Shown one piece after another: positions 27,940-38,003 of a stretch of DNA of 41,962 nucleotides; positions within the stretch are counted from its first letter, which is position 1; each line of letters opens with the position of its first letter. The position numbers were made by a program, and so were the translations under genes. The DNA comes from Candidatus Cloacimonadota bacterium (GTDB lineage Bacteria > Hydrothermota > E44-bin80): assembly GCA_004375965.1 (NCBI GenBank), contig SOIS01000231.1, forward strand, positions 1 to 41,962, given 5' to 3'. A model generated the notes under the pieces. That model saw only the letters and a program-made list of their open reading frames with translations, made no database searches and was not told the origin of the DNA.

Positions 27940-28224
27940 TTACTCCTTCTTGCTTGCTAAATTTTTTTCCTCTTTCACAACATCCATCTTCTTTTTATCT
28001 TCCACTTCTTCTTTTTTCTCTTTACTTTCTCCATTCCCATCTGAATTTCTTTTGTAATCTGTTTGATAGAACCCTGAACCCTTGAAGATTAATCCCGCAT
28101 TAGGAGTTATAAGTTTCTCTAACCTACCTCCGCAATGGGGACATTTACGTATTGAAGAAAAGACATTATGAAATATCTCGAAAATCCTCTTGCATTTCAA
28201 ACACCTATATTCGTATGTTGGCAT
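27940..28224 (-). CDS. FmdB-family zinc ribbon protein
   Basis: MPTYEYRCLKCKRIFE...CPHCGGRLEKLI...KGSGFYQTDY. Confidence 0.92.
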   Translation of the reverse strand: MPTYEYRCLKCKRIFEIFHNVFSSIRKCPHCGGRLEKLITPNAGLIFKGSGFYQTDYKRNSDGNGESKEKKEEVEDKKKMDVVKEEKNLASKKE

Positions 28225-28245
28225 AATTATTTTATCAAAGATTTT

Positions 28246-28273
28246 GTTGCCGACGCATTAAGGCGTCGGCAAC
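28246..28273 (-). terminator. Perfect 11-bp hairpin in the groEL-fmdB gap (terminator, attenuator or processing element)
   Basis: GTTGCCGACGC-ATTAAG-GCGTCGGCAAC; no clean T-tract on the transcribed strand. Confidence 0.5.
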
Positions 28274-28287
28274 AATTATTATTATTA

Positions 28288-29946
<1,659 letters not shown>

Positions 29947-29953
29947 CTATATA

Positions 29954-30235
29954 TTATTTCTCAATTATTGCAAGGATATCTTCTTCTGACAATATAAGAT
30001 ATTCTTCATCACCAATCTCTATCTCTGTTCCTGCATATTTACCAAAAAGTACCTTATCTCCCTTTTTCACCTGCATGGGGTCATCATCCTTTTTTACCTT
30101 TGCGACCTCTATTACTGTTCCCTTCTGGGGTTTTTCCTTTGCAGTATCGGGAATTATAATGCCACTCTTTTTTACCTCCTCTTCCTCCTCTATTCTCTTC
30201 ACTAAAACCTTACGATTTATAGGTCTCACTTTCAT
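29954..30235 (-). CDS. groES: Co-chaperonin GroES
   Basis: 93 aa; MKVRPINRKVLVKRIEEEE...KKGDKVLFGKYAGTEIEI. Confidence 0.98.
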   Translation of the reverse strand: MKVRPINRKVLVKRIEEEEEVKKSGIIIPDTAKEKPQKGTVIEVAKVKKDDDPMQVKKGDKVLFGKYAGTEIEIGDEEYLILSEEDILAIIEK

Positions 30236-30264
30236 ATGTACATCCTCCTTTCTTTAATATATAT

Positions 30265-30293
30265 TTTTAGATTTTATCAAAAAAAATCTAAAA
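30265..30293. promoter_or_regulatory. Perfect inverted repeat in the groES 5' UTR, candidate operator (not CIRCE)
   Basis: TTTTAGATTTT-N7-AAAATCTAAAA, between predicted TSS and RBS. Confidence 0.5.
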
Positions 30294-30309
30294 GTTTAAA
30301 TTGTGTCAT

Positions 30310-30338
30310 AATATAATCATAAAAATGAAATTTGTCAA
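30310..30338 (-). promoter_or_regulatory. groESL promoter TTGACA-N17-TATATT
   Basis: Reverse complement TTGACA (30338-30333), 17 nt, TATATT (30315-30310). Confidence 0.75.
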
Positions 30339-30608
30339 GACTTTTTTGAGATTTTCTAAGAATTCATACACCAATGATTTTTCACCCTGTTAGATATGAA
30401 ATTTTCTAACCCGACAAGCTCCGCGAAATGGTTTTATACTTACAGCATTTCCTATATGTTCCTTTTCTCCGATTCCCAAGCCTCAACTGTCGCCTATCAG
30501 CTTTCTTCCTTTCCATTCAAGCCAAAGGTTCAATTCCAGTTGTGTAGCAGCTAATTCATCCCTCATCTCCTGTCATTCATCGCCTATTTTCTACTTATCA
30601 GAAAAAAA

Positions 30609-30685
30609 TGGTGGGCGGAACCAGACTTGAACTGGTGACTTCCTGCTTGTAAGGCAGGCACTCTCACCAACTGAGCTATCCGCCC
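30609..30685 (-). tRNA. tRNA-Val (anticodon TAC), CCA encoded
   Basis: GGGCGGATAGCTCAGTTGGTGAGAGTGCCTGCCTTACAAGCAGGAAGTCACCAGTTCAAGTCTGGTTCCGCCCACCA folds as a cloverleaf with loop CTTACAA. Confidence 0.96.
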
Positions 30686-30694
30686 TTACTGCAT

Positions 30695-30723
30695 ATCATA
30701 ATAGGATTTTATCACAATGTCAA
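30695..30723 (-). promoter_or_regulatory. tRNA-Val promoter TTGACA-N17-TATGAT
   Basis: Reverse complement TTGACA (30723-30718), 17 nt, TATGAT (30700-30695). Confidence 0.7.
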
Positions 30724-30814
30724 GAAAAATTTAACCACTCAAAAATAATGGAAATTAAACAAAAGTAGCTAAATTTTCCTTGACTTTGATTTGTTTTTAT
30801 TATAAAGGAACTAT

Positions 30815-32203
30815 ATGGAATATAATAAAATTATAGAAAAATTTGAGGATATAATCGGTAAAAAGTGGGTATTGACAGGGAAGGATGAGCTCATTCCCTA
30901 TTCAAAGGATGAGACATCTGATGCAAGTGCAATACCGGATATTGTTCTAATACCGGAAAATGCAATGCAGGTTTCTCAGATTATGAAGATTGCAAATAAA
31001 TATCTCATTCCAGTAACCCCACGTGGTCTTGGAACAGGTGTAAGCGGAGGTGCTTTACCAGTAAAGGGTGGTATAGTTCTAAGTCTTGAGCGATTTACAA
31101 GTATTCTTGAGATCGATAAAGGGAATATGGTTGCAGTTGTTGAACCTGGTGTAATCACAGGCAAACTTCACGCAGAGGTAGAAAAACAGGGGCTGTTTTA
31201 TCCTCCTGACCCTGCAAGTCTTGACAGCTGCAGTATTGGTGGTAATATTGCGGAAAATGCAGGAGGTCCAAGGGCTGTTAAGTATGGAACAACAAAAGAC
31301 TACGTCAGGGGACTGGAGATAGTGCTCCCGACAGGAGAAATGCTCACTCCCGGTGGCAAGATTCATAAAAATGCCACTGGTTATAACCTTATAGGTATAA
31401 TTATTGGCTCTGAGGGTACGCTCGCAATTATCACAAAGATTATTCTCAAACTCATCCCACTACCAAAATACAGGGTAGACCTTCTTATCCCATTTCAAGA
31501 TTTTAGAAAAGCAAGTTCAGCCATCAATAAGATATTTGAAACTTCTATCATCCCTGTGAATATTGAATTTATCGAACAGAAAGCTATAGATGCCCTTAAG
31601 GCATACATTGAAGAAGACTTCCCATTTTCCGAAGCAGGTGCGCATCTTTTAGTTGGAATAGATGGAAACACAAAAGAGAATGTAGAGAAGGAATATGAAA
31701 CCATTGGAGAGGTCTGCCTTAATGCGGGAGCCACTGATGTCTTCGTTGCAGATACGCCTCAAACAAAGGAAAGATTGTGGAAGGCGAGAAGGTCTCTTCA
31801 TGATGCCTTAGAGAAAAAAAGCCGTGTGATGGAGAGAGAGGATGTCGTCGTGCCGGTATCAAGGATACCAGAACTCCTTAACTTTGTTTATAAACTTTCA
31901 GAAGAATCAGGGTTTGAGATCGTTCCGTTTGGTCATGCAGGAGATGGAAATGTTCATATAAATATCCTGAAAATGAATACTCCTGAAGGTGAGTGGGTTA
32001 AAAAAAAGGAAAAGGTAGTTGAAAAACTTCTTAGGAAGGTTGTCCGACTTGGCGGAACGCTCTCCGGTGAGCACGGCATAGGCATAGCAAAAAAGAGATT
32101 CATTCATATCTCACTAAGTAAGGAAGAGATTGAGCTTGCTAAGAGGATCAAGAAGGCTTTCGATCCAAACAATATATTAAATCCAGGGAAAATCTTCGAA
32201 TAG
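30815..32203 (+). CDS. FAD-binding oxidoreductase, GlcD-like (glycolate/D-lactate dehydrogenase family)
   Basis: TPRGLGTGVSGGALPVKGGIVLSLERF; GHAGDGNVHINIL; GTLSGEHGIGIAKKRF. Confidence 0.93.
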   Translation: MEYNKIIEKFEDIIGKKWVLTGKDELIPYSKDETSDASAIPDIVLIPENAMQVSQIMKIANKYLIPVTPRGLGTGVSGGALPVKGGIVLSLERFTSILEIDKGNMVAVVEPGVITGKLHAEVEKQGLFYPPDPASLDSCSIGGNIAENAGGPRAVKYGTTKDYVRGLEIVLPTGEMLTPGGKIHKNATGYNLIGIIIGSEGTLAIITKIILKLIPLPKYRVDLLIPFQDFRKASSAINKIFETSIIPVNIEFIEQKAIDALKAYIEEDFPFSEAGAHLLVGIDGNTKENVEKEYETIGEVCLNAGATDVFVADTPQTKERLWKARRSLHDALEKKSRVMEREDVVVPVSRIPELLNFVYKLSEESGFEIVPFGHAGDGNVHINILKMNTPEGEWVKKKEKVVEKLLRKVVRLGGTLSGEHGIGIAKKRFIHISLSKEEIELAKRIKKAFDPNNILNPGKIFE

Positions 32204-32265
32204 GAAAAGATACAACCACAGAAGACTCAAAGAAATAACAATCATAGATGTACATATGAATTTCA

Positions 32266-32294
32266 TTGACATCGTTTTATACTTATGCTATAAA
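32266..32294 (+). promoter_or_regulatory. glnA promoter TTGACA-N17-TATAAA
   Basis: TTGACA 32266-32271, TATAAA 32289-32294. Confidence 0.7.
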
Positions 32295-32378
32295 AAAATG
32301 TTTAGGAAAATATCATATAAGTTATTAAAAACCGCAATTTCTCCGTTCGATTTATAAACTCATTGAAAGGATGTAGTT

Positions 32379-33698
32379 ATGAAAATATTAGAGCAGGTAA
32401 AAAAAGATGGTGTAAAATTTGTAAGCTTACAAATTACTGATCTACTTGGTGTTGTAAAGGAAATCGTCATACCAGTTGAAGAATTAGAAAACACATTAAA
32501 GAATGGTGTTTGGTTTGATGGTTCTTCAGTTGAAGGTTTTGCAAGGATACAGGAAAGTGACCTATTTTTGAAACCAGACCCTGCAACGTATTCTATCGTT
32601 CCATGGCTAAAAGAAAACGGTAAAACGGCACGGTTCATATGTGATATTTACGGAGCAGATGGAAAACCTTTTGCAGGAGATCCCAGATTTGTTCTTAAGA
32701 AAGCAATAGAAGAAGCAGCTAAAATGGGATTTGAGTATAATATTGGACCTGAAATGGAATTTTATTTATTCAGGAAGGATGAAAAAGCAAGAACAATTCC
32801 TATGGATTACGGAAGTTACTTTGACTTATCTTCACATGAAGGATACAGAGTTATAAAAGAAATTATAACTGCACTTAAGAACTTTGGAATTACTGTTGAG
32901 GCATCTCATCATGAGGTAGGTCAGGGTCAGTATGAAATAGATTTCAATTACGGACCTGCTCTCCAAATTGCCGACAAGTTACTTACATTGAAATACACAG
33001 TGAAGAAAATCGCACAAATGCATGGTTTGCATGCAACGTTTATGCCAAAACCAATAAAAGGTGCTGCCGGCTCTGGAATGCATATCCACCAGAGTTTATT
33101 TGATATTAAAACAGCAAGAAATCTTTTTCATGATGAAACTGATAAATATAAGTTATCAAAGATTGCCTATAACTTTATTGCAGCACAAATGAAATTTATA
33201 AAAGCGATGTGCGCAATTCTTTGTCCGACTGTAAACTCTTACAAAAGGTTAATTTCTGGTTTTGAAGCACCTGTATACATTACCTGGGCAAGCATGAATC
33301 GGTCATCACTCATAAGAGTGCCCAAGTGGTTTAAGCAAAAACCAAAATCTGCAAGAATCGAATTACGGTGTGCTGATCCAACGTGCAACCCATATCTGGC
33401 GTTTGCTATTATGCTTAAAGCAGGTTTGGATGGAATTAAAAATAATCTAAAACCACCTAAACCTTTAGAAGACAATGTATTTCAATTTGATGATAAAGGT
33501 TTAGCAAGCGTAAATATCGATATGTTACCTACATCACTTTGGGAAGCGTTGCATGAACTGAAAAAGAATAAACTTCTTCAAGAAGCTCTTGGAGACCATT
33601 TATTTAAGAAATATATTGATATAAAAACAAGAGAATGGGATGAGTTTAAAACCCAGGTCACTTCCTGGGAAATAGACAAGTACTTAGACATTTTTTAA
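32379..33698 (+). CDS. glnA: Type I glutamine synthetase
   Basis: WFDGSSVEGFARIQESDLFLKPD; GPEMEFYLF; GSGMHIHQSL; NRSSLIRVP; RIELRCADPTCNPYLAFA. Confidence 0.96.
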   Translation: MKILEQVKKDGVKFVSLQITDLLGVVKEIVIPVEELENTLKNGVWFDGSSVEGFARIQESDLFLKPDPATYSIVPWLKENGKTARFICDIYGADGKPFAGDPRFVLKKAIEEAAKMGFEYNIGPEMEFYLFRKDEKARTIPMDYGSYFDLSSHEGYRVIKEIITALKNFGITVEASHHEVGQGQYEIDFNYGPALQIADKLLTLKYTVKKIAQMHGLHATFMPKPIKGAAGSGMHIHQSLFDIKTARNLFHDETDKYKLSKIAYNFIAAQMKFIKAMCAILCPTVNSYKRLISGFEAPVYITWASMNRSSLIRVPKWFKQKPKSARIELRCADPTCNPYLAFAIMLKAGLDGIKNNLKPPKPLEDNVFQFDDKGLASVNIDMLPTSLWEALHELKKNKLLQEALGDHLFKKYIDIKTREWDEFKTQVTSWEIDKYLDIF

Positions 33699-33752
33699 CA
33701 TTCCTTCAAAATCAAACCCTCATTCACACCAAAATTTCGACGAGTAAAGAAT

Positions 33753-34208
33753 ATGATATACGATAGTGGGTATGAAAAATGTGCTCATCTATACGATCTG
33801 TTCGACAAGAAGGAAAACGTTGAGTTTTTCCTCCATTATGGCTTAGAAGCAGGGGAAATTCTCGACATAGGTGCAGGAACAGGTCGTATCGCGATCCCAC
33901 TTGCTGAAAAAGGGATTAAGGTTTTCTGTATTGAACCTTCCCCTGCTATTAGAAGAGAATTCCTGAAGAAACTTTCTCAACGACCTGACAAGCAAGAGAC
34001 CCACCTCGTTTTTGAGATATATGAATCAGGTAAGTTAATAAAACAAATTGAAGAAAGATCACTAGTAGGGATTATCGACAGGAAGAAGGTCCATCGTCTC
34101 CTGAGTGAAACTGGCTTCGAGGTGAAACAGGAGTTTAACAATTACGATCTTACAAAATATCAAGAGGGAGACTCACTCTTAATAGTAGAAGCTGCTAAAA
34201 GGCATTAG
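33753..34208 (+). CDS. SAM-dependent methyltransferase, apparently with internal deletion
   Basis: Motif I ILDIGAGTGRIAIPLAEKG followed almost directly by a C-terminal-type segment ETHLVFEIYESGKLIKQIEERS; only 151 aa. Confidence 0.7.
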   Translation: MIYDSGYEKCAHLYDLFDKKENVEFFLHYGLEAGEILDIGAGTGRIAIPLAEKGIKVFCIEPSPAIRREFLKKLSQRPDKQETHLVFEIYESGKLIKQIEERSLVGIIDRKKVHRLLSETGFEVKQEFNNYDLTKYQEGDSLLIVEAAKRH

Positions 34209-34280
34209 GTAAGCCATTTCTCTAGCTATTAACTTTGAGAAAGTGCTCTAGCCTTTAAGTAGCAGATTAAGAGAAAATAC

Positions 34281-34309
34281 TTGACAAAACTGATAATGAA
34301 GAGTAAAAT
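34281..34309 (+). promoter_or_regulatory. Promoter TTGACA-N17-TAAAAT for the permease gene
   Basis: TTGACA 34281-34286, TAAAAT 34304-34309. Confidence 0.65.
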
Positions 34310-34360
34310 CATATATGCAAAAGATTTATAAGCACTTGGAAGCAATGTTAGGTAAAAATA

Positions 34361-36232
34361 ATGAACAGCAATCAAGATAAACGCTTAACCCGTCAACTGG
34401 GTGGTATTGCTGTATTTAGTATTTCAGCAGGTGCAATGATCAGTTCAGGCCTGTTTATTCTACCTGGACTGGTTTACGCTAAGGTTGGGCCAGCAGTGAT
34501 CTTAGTCTATATTATTGCAGGGATATTAGTTCTGCCCGCGCTCTTTGCTAAAGCTGAACTGGCCACTGCAATGCCAAAAGCGGGTGGAAGTTACTTTTTC
34601 ATCGAGCGCAGCATGGGGTCTGCAGCTGGAACAATAGGCGGATTCGCAAGCTGGTTTTCGCTCAGTCTCAAAAGTGCATTTGCATTGGTTGGGATCGGTG
34701 CGTTTGCAACATTGATCAATCCAAGCATTTCAGTACTGGAGATTAAACTCATTGCTTCTGGGTTCTGCCTATTTTTTATAATAATTAATTTAATAAGTGT
34801 CAAACTAACGAGTAAGATTCAAATTTTTCTTGTAATGATGCTTATCGGACTAACCATGATTTATATCTTACGCGGATCTATGTCGCTCGATGTTCACCGT
34901 TATAAGCAATCCATTCCGGTCAACTTTCACATGCTATTTGCTGCAGCAGGTTTGGTTTTTATATCATTTGGAGGATTAACAAAAATAACAAGTGTCGCAG
35001 AAGAGGTCAGGAATCCTTCAAAGAATATTCCGTATGGAATGATAATAGCATTTTGTGTAGTACTGTTTCTTTACGGATTAGCCATATTTGTAACCGTGGG
35101 TCTGCTTGATGGACACGAATTTGCACGTTCACTTACCCCTATATCAACTGGTGGATATAAAATCCTTGGTACATTTGGCAGTGTCGTAATGGCATTTGCA
35201 GCAATACTTGCCTTTGTCTCCACTGCAAATGCAGGTATACTGTCTGCCTCCCGGTTCCTAATGGCAATGAGCCGAGATAATCTCTTACCCGATTTCTTTT
35301 CAGGGGTAAATAAACGATTCAAAACACCTCACTTCTCAATAATTTTTACGGGTATTTTTATGCTAACGGCTATACTCTCTCTGAACCTCGTAACGCTTGT
35401 AAAAGTTGCATCAACAATGAAAATCCTGCTCTTTATATTTGTGATACTGGCATCCATCATTATGCGTCAGAGCAAAATTCTGAACTACAAGCCAGTGTTT
35501 GTTTCACCGTTATATCCATGGCTTCCGATAACGGGAATTATTTGTTACGTTCTTCTCCTCTTTGAGATGGGTATAGTATCACTTCTGGTAACAGGCGGAT
35601 TCATCCTTGCCAGCATTGTATGGTATAATATTTACACTCATGGAAAGACAATGCGTAAGTCTGCTTTAATTCATATTGTCGAACGTGTTACTGCTAAAGA
35701 GATAGCAGGCAATTCATTAGGCGGCGAGTTACGAGAAATCTTAAAAGAGCGTGATAACATAATTGAGGATAGATTCGATAAATTAGTAAACGGCTGTGAG
35801 ATTATTGATTTAGATGAGGAATTTTCCCTTGAAGAATTCTTTACATTTGCTGCAAAAAGACTTGCAAAACGATTACACATCGATTCAAGGCAACTACGCG
35901 ATTCATTCATCACCCGTGAGAAGGAATCAACAACGGAGATACGACCGGGTCTTGCAATCCCTCATATTATAATCGAAGGAGAGCATAGATTCGAGTTACT
36001 TGTGGCACGATGCAGAACCGGTGTTGATTTCACAGAAACATTACCGCCTGTCTATGCCGCGTTCGTATTGGTTGGTTCGCGTGACGAAAGGAACTTTCAC
36101 TTACGAGCACTCTCTGCAATTGCGCAAATTGTGCAGGATGAAAATTTTGACAAGAACTGGTTGAACGCTAAAAGCATTGAAGAATTACGTGATATTCTAC
36201 TGCTCGCAAAAAGACACCGTGAAGGAAAGTAG
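34361..36232 (+). CDS. APC-superfamily amino acid permease fused to C-terminal PTS EIIA (PtsN/fructose-type)-like domain
   Basis: N-terminal GAMISSGLFILPG and PKAGGSYFFIERSMG (APC); C-terminal TREKESTTEIRPGLAIPHIIIEG...PVYAAFVLVGSRDERNFHLRALSAIAQIVQD (EIIA-type with AIPH). Confidence 0.85.
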   Translation: MNSNQDKRLTRQLGGIAVFSISAGAMISSGLFILPGLVYAKVGPAVILVYIIAGILVLPALFAKAELATAMPKAGGSYFFIERSMGSAAGTIGGFASWFSLSLKSAFALVGIGAFATLINPSISVLEIKLIASGFCLFFIIINLISVKLTSKIQIFLVMMLIGLTMIYILRGSMSLDVHRYKQSIPVNFHMLFAAAGLVFISFGGLTKITSVAEEVRNPSKNIPYGMIIAFCVVLFLYGLAIFVTVGLLDGHEFARSLTPISTGGYKILGTFGSVVMAFAAILAFVSTANAGILSASRFLMAMSRDNLLPDFFSGVNKRFKTPHFSIIFTGIFMLTAILSLNLVTLVKVASTMKILLFIFVILASIIMRQSKILNYKPVFVSPLYPWLPITGIICYVLLLFEMGIVSLLVTGGFILASIVWYNIYTHGKTMRKSALIHIVERVTAKEIAGNSLGGELREILKERDNIIEDRFDKLVNGCEIIDLDEEFSLEEFFTFAAKRLAKRLHIDSRQLRDSFITREKESTTEIRPGLAIPHIIIEGEHRFELLVARCRTGVDFTETLPPVYAAFVLVGSRDERNFHLRALSAIAQIVQDENFDKNWLNAKSIEELRDILLLAKRHREGK

Positions 36233-36257
36233 GGGCACGGTGCACCGTGCCCCCTAC
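36229..36257. terminator. GTAGGGGC-headed palindrome, possible bidirectional terminator between convergent genes
   Basis: GTAGGGGCACGGTGCACCGTGCCCCCTAC with perfect 22-bp core; overlaps the permease stop codon. Confidence 0.6.
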
Positions 36258-36264
36258 CTTATTA

Positions 36265-37245
36265 TTAAAAGATTATTACATTCTTCAAGATGTTCTCGAT
36301 CGATTTTGCTGTTATTATTGCACTATCTTTTGAATAACCTCCGCCTAAAACCATCAATATTGGAATTTTATTTTTAACCGCATTTCTGAAAACTAATTCA
36401 TCACGCTCGATAATTCCCCCTTCAGAAATATTCATACACCCCAGAGTATCTTCTTTAAATATATCTGTCCCAGCAATATAGATAATGATGTCGGGTTTTG
36501 ACTTACGAATAGCATCAGGTATTTCTCTCTCTAATAATGAAAGATAATCCAGATCTTTAATGTGAGACATAACTGGATAGCCAAATTCAATATATTTTTT
36601 CGCTTCAAAGTCACCAGGATAAATGCGCTCATTATAAACATCGAAGATGTGAATCCTGTTATCATTCTTAAAAATGGATGCATTTCCATTACCTTGATGT
36701 GCATCCAGATCTATAATCATAATTGAGAGAGTATTATTATTATTAAACAATTTATACACTGCAATCGGAATATCGGCAAAAAAACAAAATCCGCCTCCAG
36801 AATCAGCCTTTGCATGATGATAACCACCGGACAAATTTATTGCCCAACCATATTCAAATGCCAGTACGCAACCCTTTATTGTTCCTCCAGTAGCATACTT
36901 TACGGATTTCAGAAGACAATTCTGTAGAATATCATTTGGTACTGATGATAGAACCTTTAATTCAGCTATCCTGGCAATAGTTTCCGAATGATTCAAAGCA
37001 GATAGATATTCCTTTGAGTGGATGAACAGAAGATCCTCTTTAGAAGCCATTTCTGGTGTATAAAATCTTTTTTTGTCAATCCCTACTTTTTTAACAAGAT
37101 AGTTATAAATTTTACCATATTTTTCTGAATCAAACGGATGAATCTCTTCTAATCCTCCAAATGTATGATCATACTGTTTTGTAAAAATAATGGGTACTTT
37201 GTTGAGCATTCTTTTGAATAGTGAGTTTCCTTTATTGAATTTCAT
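36265..37245 (-). CDS. Histone deacetylase-superfamily protein, class IV (HDAC11)-like
   Basis: GYHHAKADSGGGFCFFADIP, IIDLDAHQGNGN, FDVYNERIYPGD, AGTDIFKEDTLGCMNIS, LGGGYS. Confidence 0.92.
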   Translation of the reverse strand: MKFNKGNSLFKRMLNKVPIIFTKQYDHTFGGLEEIHPFDSEKYGKIYNYLVKKVGIDKKRFYTPEMASKEDLLFIHSKEYLSALNHSETIARIAELKVLSSVPNDILQNCLLKSVKYATGGTIKGCVLAFEYGWAINLSGGYHHAKADSGGGFCFFADIPIAVYKLFNNNNTLSIMIIDLDAHQGNGNASIFKNDNRIHIFDVYNERIYPGDFEAKKYIEFGYPVMSHIKDLDYLSLLEREIPDAIRKSKPDIIIYIAGTDIFKEDTLGCMNISEGGIIERDELVFRNAVKNKIPILMVLGGGYSKDSAIITAKSIENILKNVIIF

Positions 37246-37541
37246 CTATTGTAGATAACAAAATCCATCTTGTTATTCCCCTTCTCCATGCTCCCTTTAT
37301 ACCATATTCCGTTGTAATGTCAAGATAATACAATTTAGGTTTTCTATTTACGACTGTTAAAAAATTGTGGAGGGCGGGGCTCACAATGATAATTTGATGA
37401 GTGCTTTTGTAAATATTTACTCGCACAGGAGTTTTTAAACACTTAGCTTTGGCACAAAGAGGTTTTTCAGATTCAACAAAGCAAATTGTTTAGTTTTAAA
37501 GATCAGGGTGCACGATGTTGTACTATTTGTCACCCAATAAT

Positions 37542-38003
37542 TTAATAACTAAATGTATTATCAGTGGTTATGCTGATAATTTCTGGATGGAACGCTTTAT
37601 TTTTTACGAGTCTATTATTAACAATTCTTAAAATTAAAAAACTCACGGCAAGTAGGATAATGCCTGTTATGAGTCCGAGGAATTCCTTAGGTATCAACGT
37701 TATATATCTTGATAAAAAGGCAAAACCAAACGCCACGCCTATTAAGAAAAAAAGAGCAGGAACAAAGTATGCCCAGAAGGAAGCCACAAGAAGAGCTCCT
37801 CGTGCCAAACCAATCTCAACTATATCACCCTCTTTTGCACCAATAGGATTTTCTACCTCAACCGAAAACAACTTTCCTTCTTCTGGAGGTTTGCAGATTT
37901 CTTTTGATGGACAGTGATTGCACATCTTCTTTCGTTGGATAAGTACCTTTGCTGTTCCTTTATTAGTTATCTCAACAACCTTACCTGTTTCCCTGTTTTC
38001 CAT
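37542..38003 (-). CDS. rseC: RseC/MucC family protein linked to Rnf
   Basis: GTAKVLIQRKKMCNHCPSKEICKPP, GDIVEIGL, two TM helices; start set at MENRETGK, overlapping the rnfB stop. Confidence 0.85.
   Translation of the reverse strand: MENRETGKVVEITNKGTAKVLIQRKKMCNHCPSKEICKPPEEGKLFSVEVENPIGAKEGDIVEIGLARGALLVASFWAYFVPALFFLIGVAFGFAFLSRYITLIPKEFLGLITGIILLAVSFLILRIVNNRLVKNKAFHPEIISITTDNTFSY

Noticed and set aside
30236-30420. CIRCE element (TTAGCACTC-N9-GAGTGCTAA) upstream of groES
   Set aside because: Not present on either strand; a different inverted repeat was reported instead.
37232-37426. 64 aa minus-strand ORF upstream of the HDAC gene
   Set aside because: No recognisable motif and overlaps the predicted HDAC promoter; likely random.
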